This document shows positions 27,696 through 36,849 of a DNA stretch of 64,000 bases, in pieces; the stretch's first letter is position 1; each line of letters opens with the position of its first letter. Both the position numbers and the translations under genes were made by a program. The stretch is taken from contig JAEWJK010000005.1 of assembly GCA_023386555.1 (NCBI GenBank), forward strand, positions 248,001 to 312,000, in the 5' to 3' direction. The stretch comes from Bacteroidota bacterium. GTDB lineage: Bacteria > Bacteroidota > Bacteroidia > Chitinophagales > Chitinophagaceae. Under the pieces are notes generated by a model, which saw only the letters and a list, made by a program, of their open reading frames with translations, had not been told where the DNA came from and searched no databases.

Positions 27696-28130
27696 GTGAT
27701 AAAGACGTACAACATTGCCGAAATTGACAAGATAGCCGAAGAAGTTTGGCAATTAGGTAAACAATTTAAAGTCTGGACCTTTTATGCCTCAATGGGCTCA
27801 GGTAAAACAACACTCATCCATGCAATATGTGAGTATTTGGAGGTGACAGATACTATCAGCAGTCCAACATTTGCCCTTATTAATGAGTATTCGAGTCCGG
27901 TTGAAGGCAGAATATTTCACTTGGATTGGTATCGGTTAAAAGATGAACAGGAAGCCATTCAGGCTGGAATGGAAGATGCTATCCTCAGTGATAATTATTG
28001 TTTTATCGAATGGCCGGAAATTGCTACAGAACTTTTGCCTGAAAATGCCTTTGTTATCAACCTGGAACTGGTTGATGAAAACACCCGTAAAATCAGCACT
28101 TCTCCTGAAGCATTGCCTAAAAAGAACTAA
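27696..28130 (+). CDS. tsaE: tRNA threonylcarbamoyladenosine biosynthesis ATPase TsaE
   Basis: ATPase needed with TsaB and TsaD to make t6A37 in ANN-decoding tRNAs. Walker A is ASMGSGKTTLI. SSPTFALINEY and FHLDWYRL are typical TsaE motifs, and FIEWPE follows. From the GTG at 27696 the protein is 144 residues, the usual family length. An ATG at 27624 would add 24 Cys- and Phe-rich residues not found in the family and would lie upstream of the -7 box. Confidence 0.9.
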   Translation: MIKTYNIAEIDKIAEEVWQLGKQFKVWTFYASMGSGKTTLIHAICEYLEVTDTISSPTFALINEYSSPVEGRIFHLDWYRLKDEQEAIQAGMEDAILSDNYCFIEWPEIATELLPENAFVINLELVDENTRKISTSPEALPKKN

Positions 28131-28160
28131 TTTTATTTAAAGCAACGTTAATACGATTCA

Positions 28161-29375
28161 ATGGCTAGTATAAAACCATCTATCAGTCCATCTATTTCGC
28201 TTGAAACATTAGAAGAGGTACTAGACATTAAGCCGAAAGGTGCAAAACTGCATATCGGTATTCCAAAAGAAACTGCCTTCCAGGAAAATCGAATTGCTTT
28301 AATTCCTGAAGCTGTAGCTGTGTTGGTGAACAACGGTCATAATGTTACCATTGAACACAAAGCAGGTGAAGGAAGTAATTACAGCGACAGAGATTATTCT
28401 GAAGCCGGTGCACAGGTTGTTTACGAGAAAGCAGAAGCGTACAAAGCTCCTATACTTATAAAAACGGCTCCTGTTGTAGGTGAAGATTTGAACTACCTGC
28501 AAATGAATCAGACCATCATTTCTCCATTGCAATTTTCTGCATTAAAGAAAGAGCACATTGAGAAGATGATGGAGAAACGTATTTCGGCCTTATGTTTTGA
28601 AAGTTTAAAAGACGATAGTGGAACTTATCCCATCGTTCGCAGCATGAGTGAAATTGCAGGAAGTGCGGTAATGCTTATTGCAGGGCAATATTTAGGAAGC
28701 TTCAACCATGGAAAAGGAGTTTTGCTTGGAGGTATCAGTGGTATTCCGCCAACAAAAGTTGTTATTATTGGTGCTGGTGTGGTGGGAGAATTCGCTACCC
28801 GAACAGCTTTGGCAATGGGTGCTTCGGTAAAAGTGTTTGATAACAATGTCTATCGTTTAAAACGTTTACAGAATAATCTTGGCGTTCGTGTCTGGACTTC
28901 AGTTCTTGAGCCTCGTATTCTCGCCAAGCAATTAAAGACCTGTGAAGTGGCTGTAGGTGCTTTGGGTGGAGACACAGGAAGATCTCCGGTAGTTGCTTCT
29001 GAAGATATGGTGGCAGCAATGAGAACCGGAAGTGTGATCATTGATGTTAGTATAGACCGTGGTGGTTGTTTCGAAACAAGCGAAATGACGAGCTATGAAA
29101 AGCCAACCTTCATCAAACATGGAGTGGTGCATTATTGTGTGCCGAATATACCAAGTGGATTTGCCAGAACTGCCAGTCATGCAATAAGTAATGTGCTGAT
29201 GCCTTTGTTACTTGAAGCAAGTGAGAATGGAGGTTTTGATGAAATGGTATGGCATGACTTTAATTTGCGTCATGGAATTTACATGTACAAAGGAGCACTT
29301 ACTAGCTTTTACATCAGCCAAAGATTTGATTTGAAGTATACAGATCTGAATTTGTTGATTGCAAGTAGGAGATAA
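28161..29375 (+). CDS. ald: Alanine dehydrogenase
   Basis: NAD-dependent interconversion of alanine with pyruvate and ammonia. 404 residues, about 35 longer than usual, with a Ser/Pro/Glu-rich N-terminal extension before the first family motif IGIPKETAFQENRIAL. The substrate-binding Lys and the Rossmann fold VIIGAGVVGEFATRTAL are present. The catalytic His is probably in the MVWHDFNLRHG region or just after the Rossmann core; I cannot fix it by eye. It follows tsaE by 30 bp and is probably co-transcribed. Confidence 0.9.
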   Translation: MASIKPSISPSISLETLEEVLDIKPKGAKLHIGIPKETAFQENRIALIPEAVAVLVNNGHNVTIEHKAGEGSNYSDRDYSEAGAQVVYEKAEAYKAPILIKTAPVVGEDLNYLQMNQTIISPLQFSALKKEHIEKMMEKRISALCFESLKDDSGTYPIVRSMSEIAGSAVMLIAGQYLGSFNHGKGVLLGGISGIPPTKVVIIGAGVVGEFATRTALAMGASVKVFDNNVYRLKRLQNNLGVRVWTSVLEPRILAKQLKTCEVAVGALGGDTGRSPVVASEDMVAAMRTGSVIIDVSIDRGGCFETSEMTSYEKPTFIKHGVVHYCVPNIPSGFARTASHAISNVLMPLLLEASENGGFDEMVWHDFNLRHGIYMYKGALTSFYISQRFDLKYTDLNLLIASRR

Positions 29376-29384
29376 TTTTTTTTG

Positions 29385-29445
29385 ACCTGCAGAAGTAACT
29401 CTATTAAGCGTCCCTTGTGTCACTCACTTGTACTGAGGAATTTCT
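29385..29445 (+). repeat. Dispersed repeat, type 1, copy 6
   Basis: The core at 29414-29433 reads CTTGTGTCACTCACTTGTAC (one mismatch). Left flank GACCTGCAGAAGT resembles GACCAGCTGAAGT at 23482. Lies between convergent ald and zapA. Confidence 0.85.
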
Positions 29446-29749
29446 ATTCGGCATTTTTCATCTCGCCTAAAGTTTTATTCAACATAGCTTCCAGCGATGA
29501 AAGTTTATCTGCCGTTTCCTTAACCGTAAAATTATCTTTCGATGTTTTTGTTTGCTCTGTTGCAAACCAAAGCAATACCATTGCAACATAATCCTGCATA
29601 TCTTTTCCTGCAAAAGAACTTTTGAATTCATAGATCTTTTCATTGATGAGTTTAACTGTTTTGCGTACAGTTTCTTCATCAGCCGGATCAATCTTCAACC
29701 GATACGTCCGTTCTGCAATAACAATATTTACAGGTATAAGTTCTTTCAT
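29444..29749 (-). CDS. zapA: Cell division protein ZapA
   Basis: A 101-residue FtsZ-ring stabiliser. It has an N-terminal beta-rich head (VNIVIAERTYRLKIDPADEE) and a long coiled-coil tail. The ATG at 29749 is chosen. An ATG at 29785 would put 12 extra codons through a 31-bp perfect palindrome and add residues not seen in the family. It is the last gene of the pheT-coiled-coil-zapA unit, an arrangement common in Bacteroidota. Confidence 0.88.
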   Translation of the reverse strand: MKELIPVNIVIAERTYRLKIDPADEETVRKTVKLINEKIYEFKSSFAGKDMQDYVAMVLLWFATEQTKTSKDNFTVKETADKLSSLEAMLNKTLGEMKNAE

Positions 29750-29757
29750 TTGAGTAA

Positions 29758-29788
29758 GAGTTGCCAACCTTTCAAAGGTTGGCAACTC
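29758..29788. repeat. 31-bp perfect palindrome upstream of zapA
   Basis: Arms GAGTTGCCAACCTTT and AAAGGTTGGCAACTC with a single central base. It lies between the coiled-coil gene stop and the zapA ATG, 9 bp before the latter on the coding strand. No T run follows, so it is not a classic terminator. Confidence 0.9.
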
Positions 29789-29795
29789 TTGAAGT

Positions 29796-30086
29796 TTAAT
29801 TATTTAATAAGGATATGCATTTATCGATCTCTTTCAAATAAACATCGATCCTTTTTTCAAGTTCTATTTTTTCTTCTTCACTCCAGCCACTGGCTCCAAG
29901 TTTCAAAACATCCACCTGTTGCTGTAAAACCTGCAATTTTTCTGACTTGTCTGAAATATTTTCCTGCGATTTAAAAAGCTCTTTTTTTAGCTGTGCATTC
30001 TCTTTTTGCAAAAGCTGGTATTGCTTCAGCAACTGCTGTAGTTTAGCCTGGATCGTTTTCAATTGGGCATCAATCTCCATGCTCAT
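29796..30086 (-). CDS. Small coiled-coil protein (ZapB-like position)
   Basis: 96 residues, mostly heptad-pattern Leu/Gln/Lys helix (about 5-60), then a short second helix. No catalytic motif. The position between pheT and zapA, and the coiled-coil form, suggest a division-associated partner of ZapA comparable to ZapB; this is inference. MSMEID or MEID could be the real start. It begins 12 bp after pheT ends. Confidence 0.75.
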   Translation of the reverse strand: MSMEIDAQLKTIQAKLQQLLKQYQLLQKENAQLKKELFKSQENISDKSEKLQVLQQQVDVLKLGASGWSEEEKIELEKRIDVYLKEIDKCISLLNN

Positions 30087-30098
30087 GCTTACAAGATA

Positions 30099-32519
30099 TT
30101 ATTTTCTTATTTCAGCTCCTAACTCTTTCTCAAAACTCTGGATAAGTTTTGCCATCATTCCATCGATCTCTTTATCAGTCATTGTTTTTTCTTCATCAAG
30201 AAAAGTAAAGCTCACTGCCAATGATTTTTTATCCTTACCCAGTTTATCGCTTTCAAAAACATCAAACAAACGGATGTCTTGTAACCTCGATATCTTTAGT
30301 TTTTTTGCTGCAGCTTCCAGGTTTTCATAACTCACATTGCTGTCAACCACAAGGGCAAGATCTCTTGTAACTGCCGGGTATTTTGATATCTCTTTGTAAG
30401 TGATCTTATTTCTCTCAAACAATTTCAACATCACTTCAAAATTGATATCAAGAAAGAATACATTCTGCTTTATATCGAACTCCTGCAATCTTTTCTTGCT
30501 TACCTCTTGCAGCGAAGCAAGTTTTTGTTTGGAATGAATCACTTCAATAATATTACTTCCTTCAGGCTTTTCAAATTTTGCATCAGATAAACCTGCAAGC
30601 GTTAGAAGAGCTGAAGTGATTCCTTTTAACTGGTAAATGTTACTGCTATTGGCTTTTCCTGTCCAGCTATCTTCATGATCATTGCCTGTTATATAAATAC
30701 ACAGGTGTTCTTTCTCCGAATACTTGCCTGTTTCTTTTTGGTGGTAAGTTTTTCCAAACTCAAAGAATCTTAAGTTGCTGTTTCTTCGATTGATGTTAAA
30801 AGAAATAGCTTCTAAACCTGTTTCCAACATGGATGGTCTCATTACATCCAGATCAGCACTGAGGCTATTGATCATTTTTACAGATGAAACGATCATCTCT
30901 TCATTATAATATTTGCTGTTGGTGATAGAGTTGGTCATGATCTCACAAAAACCTTGTCCAACTAAATAAGTTGCCAGTTTTTCCTTAAGACTATCTTTCG
31001 TTCCTAACTCATTAACAGCAGGAGTTATCTTGATAGAAGAAGGTATTTCTATATTATCTAGTCCATCAATCCTGATGATCTCCTCCACAATATCTGCAGG
31101 CAAACTAATGTCTGGCTTACTGAATGGAACGGCTACTCTTAACTCATCCATTCCTTCTTTAACGATCTCAAAATCTAAACTCTGTAATAAGTTTCTTACA
31201 GTATCGGAATGATAATTTTTACCACTGAGTTTTTTCAGGTAATGATTCTTTAATGCAACTTCTGCTTTTCGTTGTGGCTCAGGATAAATATCAACCACTT
31301 CAGAAGCAATTTCACCACCTGCAATTTCCTGTATCAGCTTTGCTGCTCGTTTTAAAACATTTACAGTGTTAGATATGTCTACACCTTTTTCAAATCTTGT
31401 TGCAGCATCGGTTCTCAATCCATGTCGTAAAGAAGTTCTGCGTATTGATGTAGAAGAAAAGCATGCACTTTCTAAGAAAATATTCTTAGTATTTTCCTTT
31501 ACACCTGATTCAATTCCGCCAAATACTCCAGCGATACACATTCCTTCGCTGTTGCCATTGCAGATCATTAGATCTTCGCTGCTGAGTTTTCTTTCTTTTT
31601 CGTCTAATGTGGTAAATGAACTTCCTTCACCAAGATTTTTTACAAGAACCGTATTACCTTTTATTTTATCAGCATCAAAAGCATGTAAAGGCTGACCTGT
31701 TTCATTCAATACGTAATTAGTGATGTCAACGATGTTGTTGATTGGTCTTTGTCCTATAGCAACCAACCTGTCTTTCAACCATTGAGGTGATTCCTTAACA
31801 GTAACATTTGAAATACTAACGCCTGAATATCTTGGACAAGCATTATTATTTTCAACCACAACTTTTATTGGTAGGTTGTTATTGTCGGCTTTAAAACCAT
31901 TTGCATATGGTGTCTTTGGTTTTGCATTTTTTCTTTCGTGATGAGCCAGGTAAGCACAAACATCTTTTGCAACACCCAAATGACTCATAGCATCCATTCT
32001 GTTCGGTGTTAAACCAATTTCATAGATCCAATCTGTGTAAGGTTTAAAATAGTCTGCTGCAGCTGAACCAACTGAAACATTTTCCGGCAGAACCATGATG
32101 CCTGCATGGCTCTCACCAATTCCAATCTCATCTTCGGCACAGATCATTCCATGACTTTCAACTCCTCTGATCTTTGCAACTTTCATTGTTAACGGATCAC
32201 CGGTTAACGGATAAATTGTAGTTCCTACTGTTGCCACAACAACTTTCTGACCTGCTACAACATTTGGTGCACCACAAACGATCTGCAAAGGTTCAGCTGC
32301 ACCAACACTTACTTTGGTAAGTCTTAGTTTATCTGCGTTAGGATGTTGCTCAGCTTCAAGCACTTCTCCAATGACCAATCCTTGCAAACCGCCTTTAATG
32401 CTTTCGTATTTTTCTAAACTCTCTAGTTCAAGACCAATAGAAGTAAGTATTCTTGATAATTTTTCAGGCTCAATTCTTTCCGGTAAATAATCACATAACC
32501 AATTGTAAGAGATCGTCAT
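30099..32519 (-). CDS. pheT: Phenylalanine--tRNA ligase subunit beta
   Basis: Beta subunit of PheRS. From ATG 32519 it is 806 residues, the usual length. N-terminal MTISYNWLCDYLP, an EMAP-type tRNA-binding domain (LVIGEVLEAEQHPNADKL), B3/B4 editing and B5 domains, and a C-terminal FDX-ACB anticodon-binding domain. A longer frame to 32654 runs back through a dispersed repeat and over the -7 box, so it is rejected. pheS is not adjacent. First gene of the pheT-zapA unit. Confidence 0.96.
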   Translation of the reverse strand: MTISYNWLCDYLPERIEPEKLSRILTSIGLELESLEKYESIKGGLQGLVIGEVLEAEQHPNADKLRLTKVSVGAAEPLQIVCGAPNVVAGQKVVVATVGTTIYPLTGDPLTMKVAKIRGVESHGMICAEDEIGIGESHAGIMVLPENVSVGSAAADYFKPYTDWIYEIGLTPNRMDAMSHLGVAKDVCAYLAHHERKNAKPKTPYANGFKADNNNLPIKVVVENNNACPRYSGVSISNVTVKESPQWLKDRLVAIGQRPINNIVDITNYVLNETGQPLHAFDADKIKGNTVLVKNLGEGSSFTTLDEKERKLSSEDLMICNGNSEGMCIAGVFGGIESGVKENTKNIFLESACFSSTSIRRTSLRHGLRTDAATRFEKGVDISNTVNVLKRAAKLIQEIAGGEIASEVVDIYPEPQRKAEVALKNHYLKKLSGKNYHSDTVRNLLQSLDFEIVKEGMDELRVAVPFSKPDISLPADIVEEIIRIDGLDNIEIPSSIKITPAVNELGTKDSLKEKLATYLVGQGFCEIMTNSITNSKYYNEEMIVSSVKMINSLSADLDVMRPSMLETGLEAISFNINRRNSNLRFFEFGKTYHQKETGKYSEKEHLCIYITGNDHEDSWTGKANSSNIYQLKGITSALLTLAGLSDAKFEKPEGSNIIEVIHSKQKLASLQEVSKKRLQEFDIKQNVFFLDINFEVMLKLFERNKITYKEISKYPAVTRDLALVVDSNVSYENLEAAAKKLKISRLQDIRLFDVFESDKLGKDKKSLAVSFTFLDEEKTMTDKEIDGMMAKLIQSFEKELGAEIRK

Positions 32520-32545
32520 AGAGTGCTTGCTGTTGTTATATGCTG

Positions 32546-32553
32546 CAAATATA
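32546..32553 (-). promoter_or_regulatory. pheT -7 box
   Basis: TATATTTG on the minus strand matches TAnnTTTG, 26 bp upstream of the chosen pheT ATG. The -33 region is weak. Confidence 0.5.
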
Positions 32554-32570
32554 ATTGATGCTGTGCAGCC

Positions 32571-32644
32571 CTGCTGAATAATGATAAGAACGTACAAGAG
32601 GGTGACACAACGGAAGATGATAAAATGATGAAGCCAGCTAACTA
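32571..32644 (-). repeat. Dispersed repeat, type 1, copy 7
   Basis: The core at 32592-32611 reads GTTGTGTCACCCTCTTGTAC on the minus strand. Left flank GTTAGCTGGCTTC and right flank GTTC then ATTATTCAGCAG match other copies. Confidence 0.88.
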
Positions 32645-33023
32645 AAAGAGCCAATCAGTTACTCAAAACGGATGATAAAAAGAACTTTTTTTAAAAATTT
32701 CTTTCTGCACACAAAATGTGCATTGAGTTGTGAACAGAAATATAATTTGTGGACAAAGCCTCTAAAACTTATGAACAACTATATTTTGAGGGTGAATAAA
32801 TGATGAATTTGGTGGGTGGAATGTGGATGGAAATAGAATAAATATTGATGAAACAAATATTCATCGGTGGTTAAAATCACAACTATATTCGTCCTCCGGC
32901 AGTGATTTTTCGGCGGTTCAATTGGATGGATGAAGCAGATTTTCCGGCGGCAATGCAAAAAACTGATCTTACGCCCAATTGAATTGATAGTTTACTAACC
33001 CAATTTAAGACTAGTAGTTTTTC

Positions 33024-34610
33024 ATGGATCTGACCAACCTAAACAAAGACAGAAAGAGCAGGAGAAAACCCTCAATAGACCTGAGCACAATGGTTTATGG
33101 CAAAGTTCCGCCACAAGCCAAAGAATTAGAAGAAGCAGTGCTTGGTGCTGTGATGCTGGAGAAAAGTGCTTTTGATACAGTGATCGAAATTTTGCAGCCA
33201 GAATGTTTTTATGTAGATGCTCACCAGAGAATTTATAAAGCGTTCAAATCGTTGGCAGATGGTCATCAGCCGATCGATATTCTTACGGTTGTTGAAGAAT
33301 TAAAACGTAAAGAAGAACTGGAAATGGTTGGTGGGCCTTATGCCATTACCAAACTCACCAATTCAGTTGTTTCTACAGCAAACATCGAGGCTCATGCAAG
33401 AATAATTCTGCAGAAATTTATTCAACGTGAATTAATAAGATTGAGTGGCGAGATCATCAGTGATGCTTATGAAGACAGCACAGATGTATTTGATCTGTTG
33501 GATGAAGCAGAAGATAAAATGTTCAAGATCACGAACAATTATCTGAAGAAGAATTTCGAAGACATTAATGATGCTCTCGCAAAAACAATCAAGCGAATTG
33601 ATGACCTGAGAACCCAGGAAGATGATATTTCCGGTGTTACCAGTGGCTTCAATAACATGGATAGAATTATTCATGGATGGCAACCAACGGATTTGATCAT
33701 TTTGGCAGCTCGTCCATCTGTGGGTAAAACGGCTTTTGCCTTGAACCTTGCTCGCAATGCAGCAATGGATCCAAGAAAGCCCACACCGGTTGCATTTTTC
33801 AGTTTGGAGATGAGTTCTTCCCAGTTAGTGCAACGTATTTTGAGTGCTGAAAGTGAGATTCGTCTCGAAAAAATATCAAGAGGAAAGTTAGAAGATTACG
33901 AGTACAAGCAATTAATTGATAAAGGAATTAAACGTTTAGAAACTGCTCCTTTATTCATTGATGACACTGCTGCATTGAACATTTTTGAATTCCGTGCAAA
34001 AGCTAGAAGACTTGTTAATAAGCATAATGTTGGACTGATCATCATCGACTATTTGCAATTGATGAGTGGAAGTGGTGATCGTAATTCCAACCGTGAACAG
34101 GAGATCAGTAACATCTCCCGAAACTTAAAAGCACTTGCAAAAGAGTTGAACATTCCGATCATTGCACTCAGCCAGTTGAGCCGTGCTGTTGAAACAAGGA
34201 AGGAAAGTAAGATGCCACAGTTGAGTGATCTTAGAGAGTCTGGTGCGATAGAACAAGATGCTGATATGGTAATGTTCATTTATCGTCCGGAATATCACGA
34301 GATTCACAATAACGAACATGGCGATAGTACAAAAGGTGAAACCTATGTACGTATTGCAAAACATAGAAATGGTGAGCTGAAGATTCTGAAATTCCAGGCA
34401 CATCTGCACATACAAAAATTTGAGGATGCCGGTGATGAAGATGGCCCTCGTCAGGATCTTGGTCCGGGAAGTTGGAGACCTATTACACCAGGAACAGGTC
34501 CAGGTGCTGCAGGAAGTGGAAATGATGAAGGCGGAAAATTCTTTATTCAGAAAGGAAGTAAAATGAACAGCGGTGAGTTTGATGAAGGTTTTGATGAACA
34601 GCCTTTTTAA
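33024..34610 (+). CDS. dnaB: Replicative DNA helicase DnaB
   Basis: A hexameric 5'-3' helicase that unwinds the replication fork. 528 residues: N-terminal helical domain (about 25-150) with PPQAKELEEAVLGAVML, a linker, then the RecA-like core with Walker A ARPSVGKTAFA near 230 and Walker B IIIDYLQLM. QLRESGAIEQDAD-type motif and an Arg-finger region follow. No intein. The Gly/Pro-rich, acidic C-terminal tail is typical of Bacteroidota DnaB. Single, with its own terminator. Confidence 0.97.
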   Translation: MDLTNLNKDRKSRRKPSIDLSTMVYGKVPPQAKELEEAVLGAVMLEKSAFDTVIEILQPECFYVDAHQRIYKAFKSLADGHQPIDILTVVEELKRKEELEMVGGPYAITKLTNSVVSTANIEAHARIILQKFIQRELIRLSGEIISDAYEDSTDVFDLLDEAEDKMFKITNNYLKKNFEDINDALAKTIKRIDDLRTQEDDISGVTSGFNNMDRIIHGWQPTDLIILAARPSVGKTAFALNLARNAAMDPRKPTPVAFFSLEMSSSQLVQRILSAESEIRLEKISRGKLEDYEYKQLIDKGIKRLETAPLFIDDTAALNIFEFRAKARRLVNKHNVGLIIIDYLQLMSGSGDRNSNREQEISNISRNLKALAKELNIPIIALSQLSRAVETRKESKMPQLSDLRESGAIEQDADMVMFIYRPEYHEIHNNEHGDSTKGETYVRIAKHRNGELKILKFQAHLHIQKFEDAGDEDGPRQDLGPGSWRPITPGTGPGAAGSGNDEGGKFFIQKGSKMNSGEFDEGFDEQPF

Positions 34611-34737
34611 TTAGCCAACTGCATTACTACTATTGAACTTATGTTGTGTCAAATCGAGGAACAAGATTCACCGAAACAAAAACATAAAATAAGATACTGA
34701 GGTACTCACTTGTACGTTCAGAACATTATTCAACATA
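34611..34737 (+). repeat. Dispersed repeat, type 1, copy 8, interrupted
   Basis: The left flank TTAGCCAACTG and half-core GTTGTGTCA (34643-34651) are separated from the second half-core CTCACTTGTAC (34705-34715) and right flank GTTCAGAACATTATTC by a 53-bp insert (34652-34704). Joined, the halves give a perfect core. Confidence 0.85.
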
Positions 34738-34739
34738 GA

Positions 34740-34762
34740 ACACCTGTAACAAGGTGTTTTTT
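34740..34762 (+). terminator. dnaB terminator
   Basis: ACACCT-GTAACA-AGGTGT followed by a T run, just after the interrupted repeat and 16 bp before rsmE. Confidence 0.82.
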
Positions 34763-34778
34763 ATTTTAATATTGTACA

Positions 34779-35474
34779 ATGGCTTTACCATATTTCTACG
34801 AACCAGAAATCATCTCCGGCACAACTGCTTTTACTTTAAGTGAAGAAACTAGCAAACATTGCATCAAGGTGTTAAGAATGGACAAAGGGGAGCAGCTGAA
34901 TCTTACAGACGGTAAAGGCAATTTATTTACTGCATCTATTCTGATGGCGGATAAAAAATCTACTGAAGTAAAGATCGATGCACAGAAAGCAGCACCTCAG
35001 GCGAAAAGGAAAATTGCTATTGGAATTTCTTTATTAAAAAACACCGGCAGATTTGAATGGTTTCTTGAAAAAGCAACAGAAATCGGTGTCAGTGAGATCA
35101 TTCCATTGATTTGCCACAGAACCGAGCGGCAACATTTTCGTTACGATCGGATGAACAATGTACTCATTGCTGCAATGTTGCAAAGTCAGCAATCATGGTT
35201 GCCTGAGTTACATGAACCCAGACCTTTTGAACAGGTACTTGTTTCACCACACCAAAAATTCATTGCTCATTGCGAAGCACAACAAAAAAAAGAATTGAGA
35301 GACTTTCAAATCGGTGAAAATGCGTTGATGTTGATCGGCCCGGAAGGTGATTTTACTCCGGAAGAAATATCATCTGCCCTGAAAAATAATTTTATGCCTG
35401 TGTCTTTAGGGGAAACAAGACTTAGAACAGAAACGGCTGGAGTTGTGGCAGCTACACTTCTAATAAATCTCTAG
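34779..35474 (+). CDS. rsmE: 16S rRNA (uracil(1498)-N(3))-methyltransferase
   Basis: SPOUT-class methyltransferase that modifies U1498 of 16S rRNA. 231 residues: an N-terminal PUA-like domain (about 1-70, with HCIKVLRMDKGE), then the knotted SAM-binding domain with LIGPEGDFTPEEI and SLGETRLRTETAGVVA, both diagnostic. The start fits the usual family N-terminus. Lies between dnaB (terminated) and the GNAT-like gene. Confidence 0.95.
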   Translation: MALPYFYEPEIISGTTAFTLSEETSKHCIKVLRMDKGEQLNLTDGKGNLFTASILMADKKSTEVKIDAQKAAPQAKRKIAIGISLLKNTGRFEWFLEKATEIGVSEIIPLICHRTERQHFRYDRMNNVLIAAMLQSQQSWLPELHEPRPFEQVLVSPHQKFIAHCEAQQKKELRDFQIGENALMLIGPEGDFTPEEISSALKNNFMPVSLGETRLRTETAGVVAATLLINL

Positions 35475-35499
35475 TTTTTATATTAGTATCATTCGCAGA

Positions 35500-35517
35500 A
35501 ATTCGTGTAATTCGTGT
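35500..35517. repeat. Tandem 9-mer AATTCGTGT x2
   Basis: Two exact adjacent copies, preceded by a degenerate third (ATTCGCAGA), in the short rsmE-GNAT gap. Confidence 0.7.
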
Positions 35518-35576
35518 TTTGTATTTTCGCCATAATCAATTTTAGTCATTCGATTTAATCGTGTAATAGAACAGAT

Positions 35577-36749
35577 ATGCAGTTGATCGAGGTTAATGAT
35601 TCCGCTACCGCAAAAGATTTCATCAAAGTAAATGTGTTGATGAATGCAGGTAATCCAAATTACATTCGTCCACTTGATAAAGAGATCTATGAAGTTTTCA
35701 ATACCGAGAAAAATAAAAATTTCAAATACGGTGAAGCGAAACGATGGATCTTAAAAAATGAGAAAGGAAATCTCATTGGAAGAATTGCAGCTTTCACACA
35801 TGATAAATACATTACGAAAGGAACAGAATATCCGGTAGGTGGCATTGGTTTTTTTGATTCAATCAACGATCAGTCCGTAGCCAATACATTGTTTGATGTA
35901 GCAAAAGAATGGCTTCAATCAAAAGGCATGGATGCAATGGATGGTCCGATAAATTTTGGTGATCGTGACAAATGGTGGGGCTTAATGGTTGAAGGTTTTG
36001 AACAAGAGCCTATGTATGGCATGCCATACAATCCATCTTATTACGAAAGTTTATTTGAGGGTTATGGCTTTCAGAATTATTATAACCAGTATTATTATTC
36101 AATGAGAGTTGATGATCCATTGCCGGATCGTTTTCCTGAACGTCATGCAAAATTCAAAGCAAAAGCTGGCTATGTTGCAAAACATATTAACCTGAAAGAT
36201 CTCGATAAACACGCACAGGATTTTGCTACTGTTTACAATGCTGCATGGGCTCAACATGGTGAAGGAAAAGAAATTACTACAGACCAGGTGCTGAAGCTTT
36301 TTAATAAGATGAAACCGATAATGGATGAACGAATGATCTGGTTTGCTTACTACAAAGAAGATCCTATTGGTATGTTCATTAACATCCCGGATCTGAATCA
36401 ATATTTCAAACATTTTAATGGAAAGCTTGGATGGATCGAAAAACTTCGTTTACTCTGGATGAAAGAAAGAGGTGTTTGTAAAAAAGCAACAGGATTAGCT
36501 TTTGGCATTGTTCCAAAATACCAGGCTTTGGGTATAGATTCTTTTATGATCTATGAAAGTGCTTTGCTGGTACAGGGAAAAGGTTGGTATGAAACTTACG
36601 AAATGGGCTGGGCAGGTGACTGGAACCCAAAGATGATTAATATTTACAAAAGTCTTAATGCTGTACAAAGCAGAAGACATGTTACTTACAGGTACATTTT
36701 CAATAATAAACATTCGTTTGAAAGGCATCCCGTTATGGAATACAAATGA
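35577..36749 (+). CDS. GNAT-like acyltransferase family protein, function unknown
   Basis: 390 residues. The N-terminal half resembles a GNAT fold (LIGRIAAFTHDKY, then GGIGFFDSINDQSVANTLFD). The second half repeats a similar layout, including GMFINIPDLNQ and LAFGIVPKYQALGIDSFMIYE, so it may hold two GNAT-like domains. Seen widely in Bacteroidota without a known substrate. Trp- and Tyr-rich throughout. 102 bp after rsmE and 100 bp before dnaX. Confidence 0.75.
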   Translation: MQLIEVNDSATAKDFIKVNVLMNAGNPNYIRPLDKEIYEVFNTEKNKNFKYGEAKRWILKNEKGNLIGRIAAFTHDKYITKGTEYPVGGIGFFDSINDQSVANTLFDVAKEWLQSKGMDAMDGPINFGDRDKWWGLMVEGFEQEPMYGMPYNPSYYESLFEGYGFQNYYNQYYYSMRVDDPLPDRFPERHAKFKAKAGYVAKHINLKDLDKHAQDFATVYNAAWAQHGEGKEITTDQVLKLFNKMKPIMDERMIWFAYYKEDPIGMFINIPDLNQYFKHFNGKLGWIEKLRLLWMKERGVCKKATGLAFGIVPKYQALGIDSFMIYESALLVQGKGWYETYEMGWAGDWNPKMINIYKSLNAVQSRRHVTYRYIFNNKHSFERHPVMEYK

Positions 36750-36849
36750 GTTTGAAGTTTTGCGTTCAAAGTTTTAAGTTGGATGTGCATAACAACTCTT
36801 CTTAATCTTCAAACTAAAAACCCGAAACTGCTAAATTGCACCCGTAAGT

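Larger units (their letters stand above)
32520..33023. other. 504-bp gap between divergent pheT and dnaB
   Basis: Holds the pheT -7 box, a dispersed repeat (32571-32644), then a block before dnaB with near-DnaA-box sequences and short repeats. TGTGAACAG is at 32729-32737 and TGTGGACAA at 32748-32756. Direct 13-mers GATTTTTCGGCGG (32904-32916) and GATTTTCCGGCGG (32938-32950) follow. TTCAATTGG at 32917-32925 is inverted at 32975-32983. No gene seen. Confidence 0.6.

Noticed and set aside
32520..32654. N-terminal extension of pheT
   Set aside because: The extra 45 codons run through a dispersed repeat and the -7 box, and the family start MTISYNWL is at 32519.
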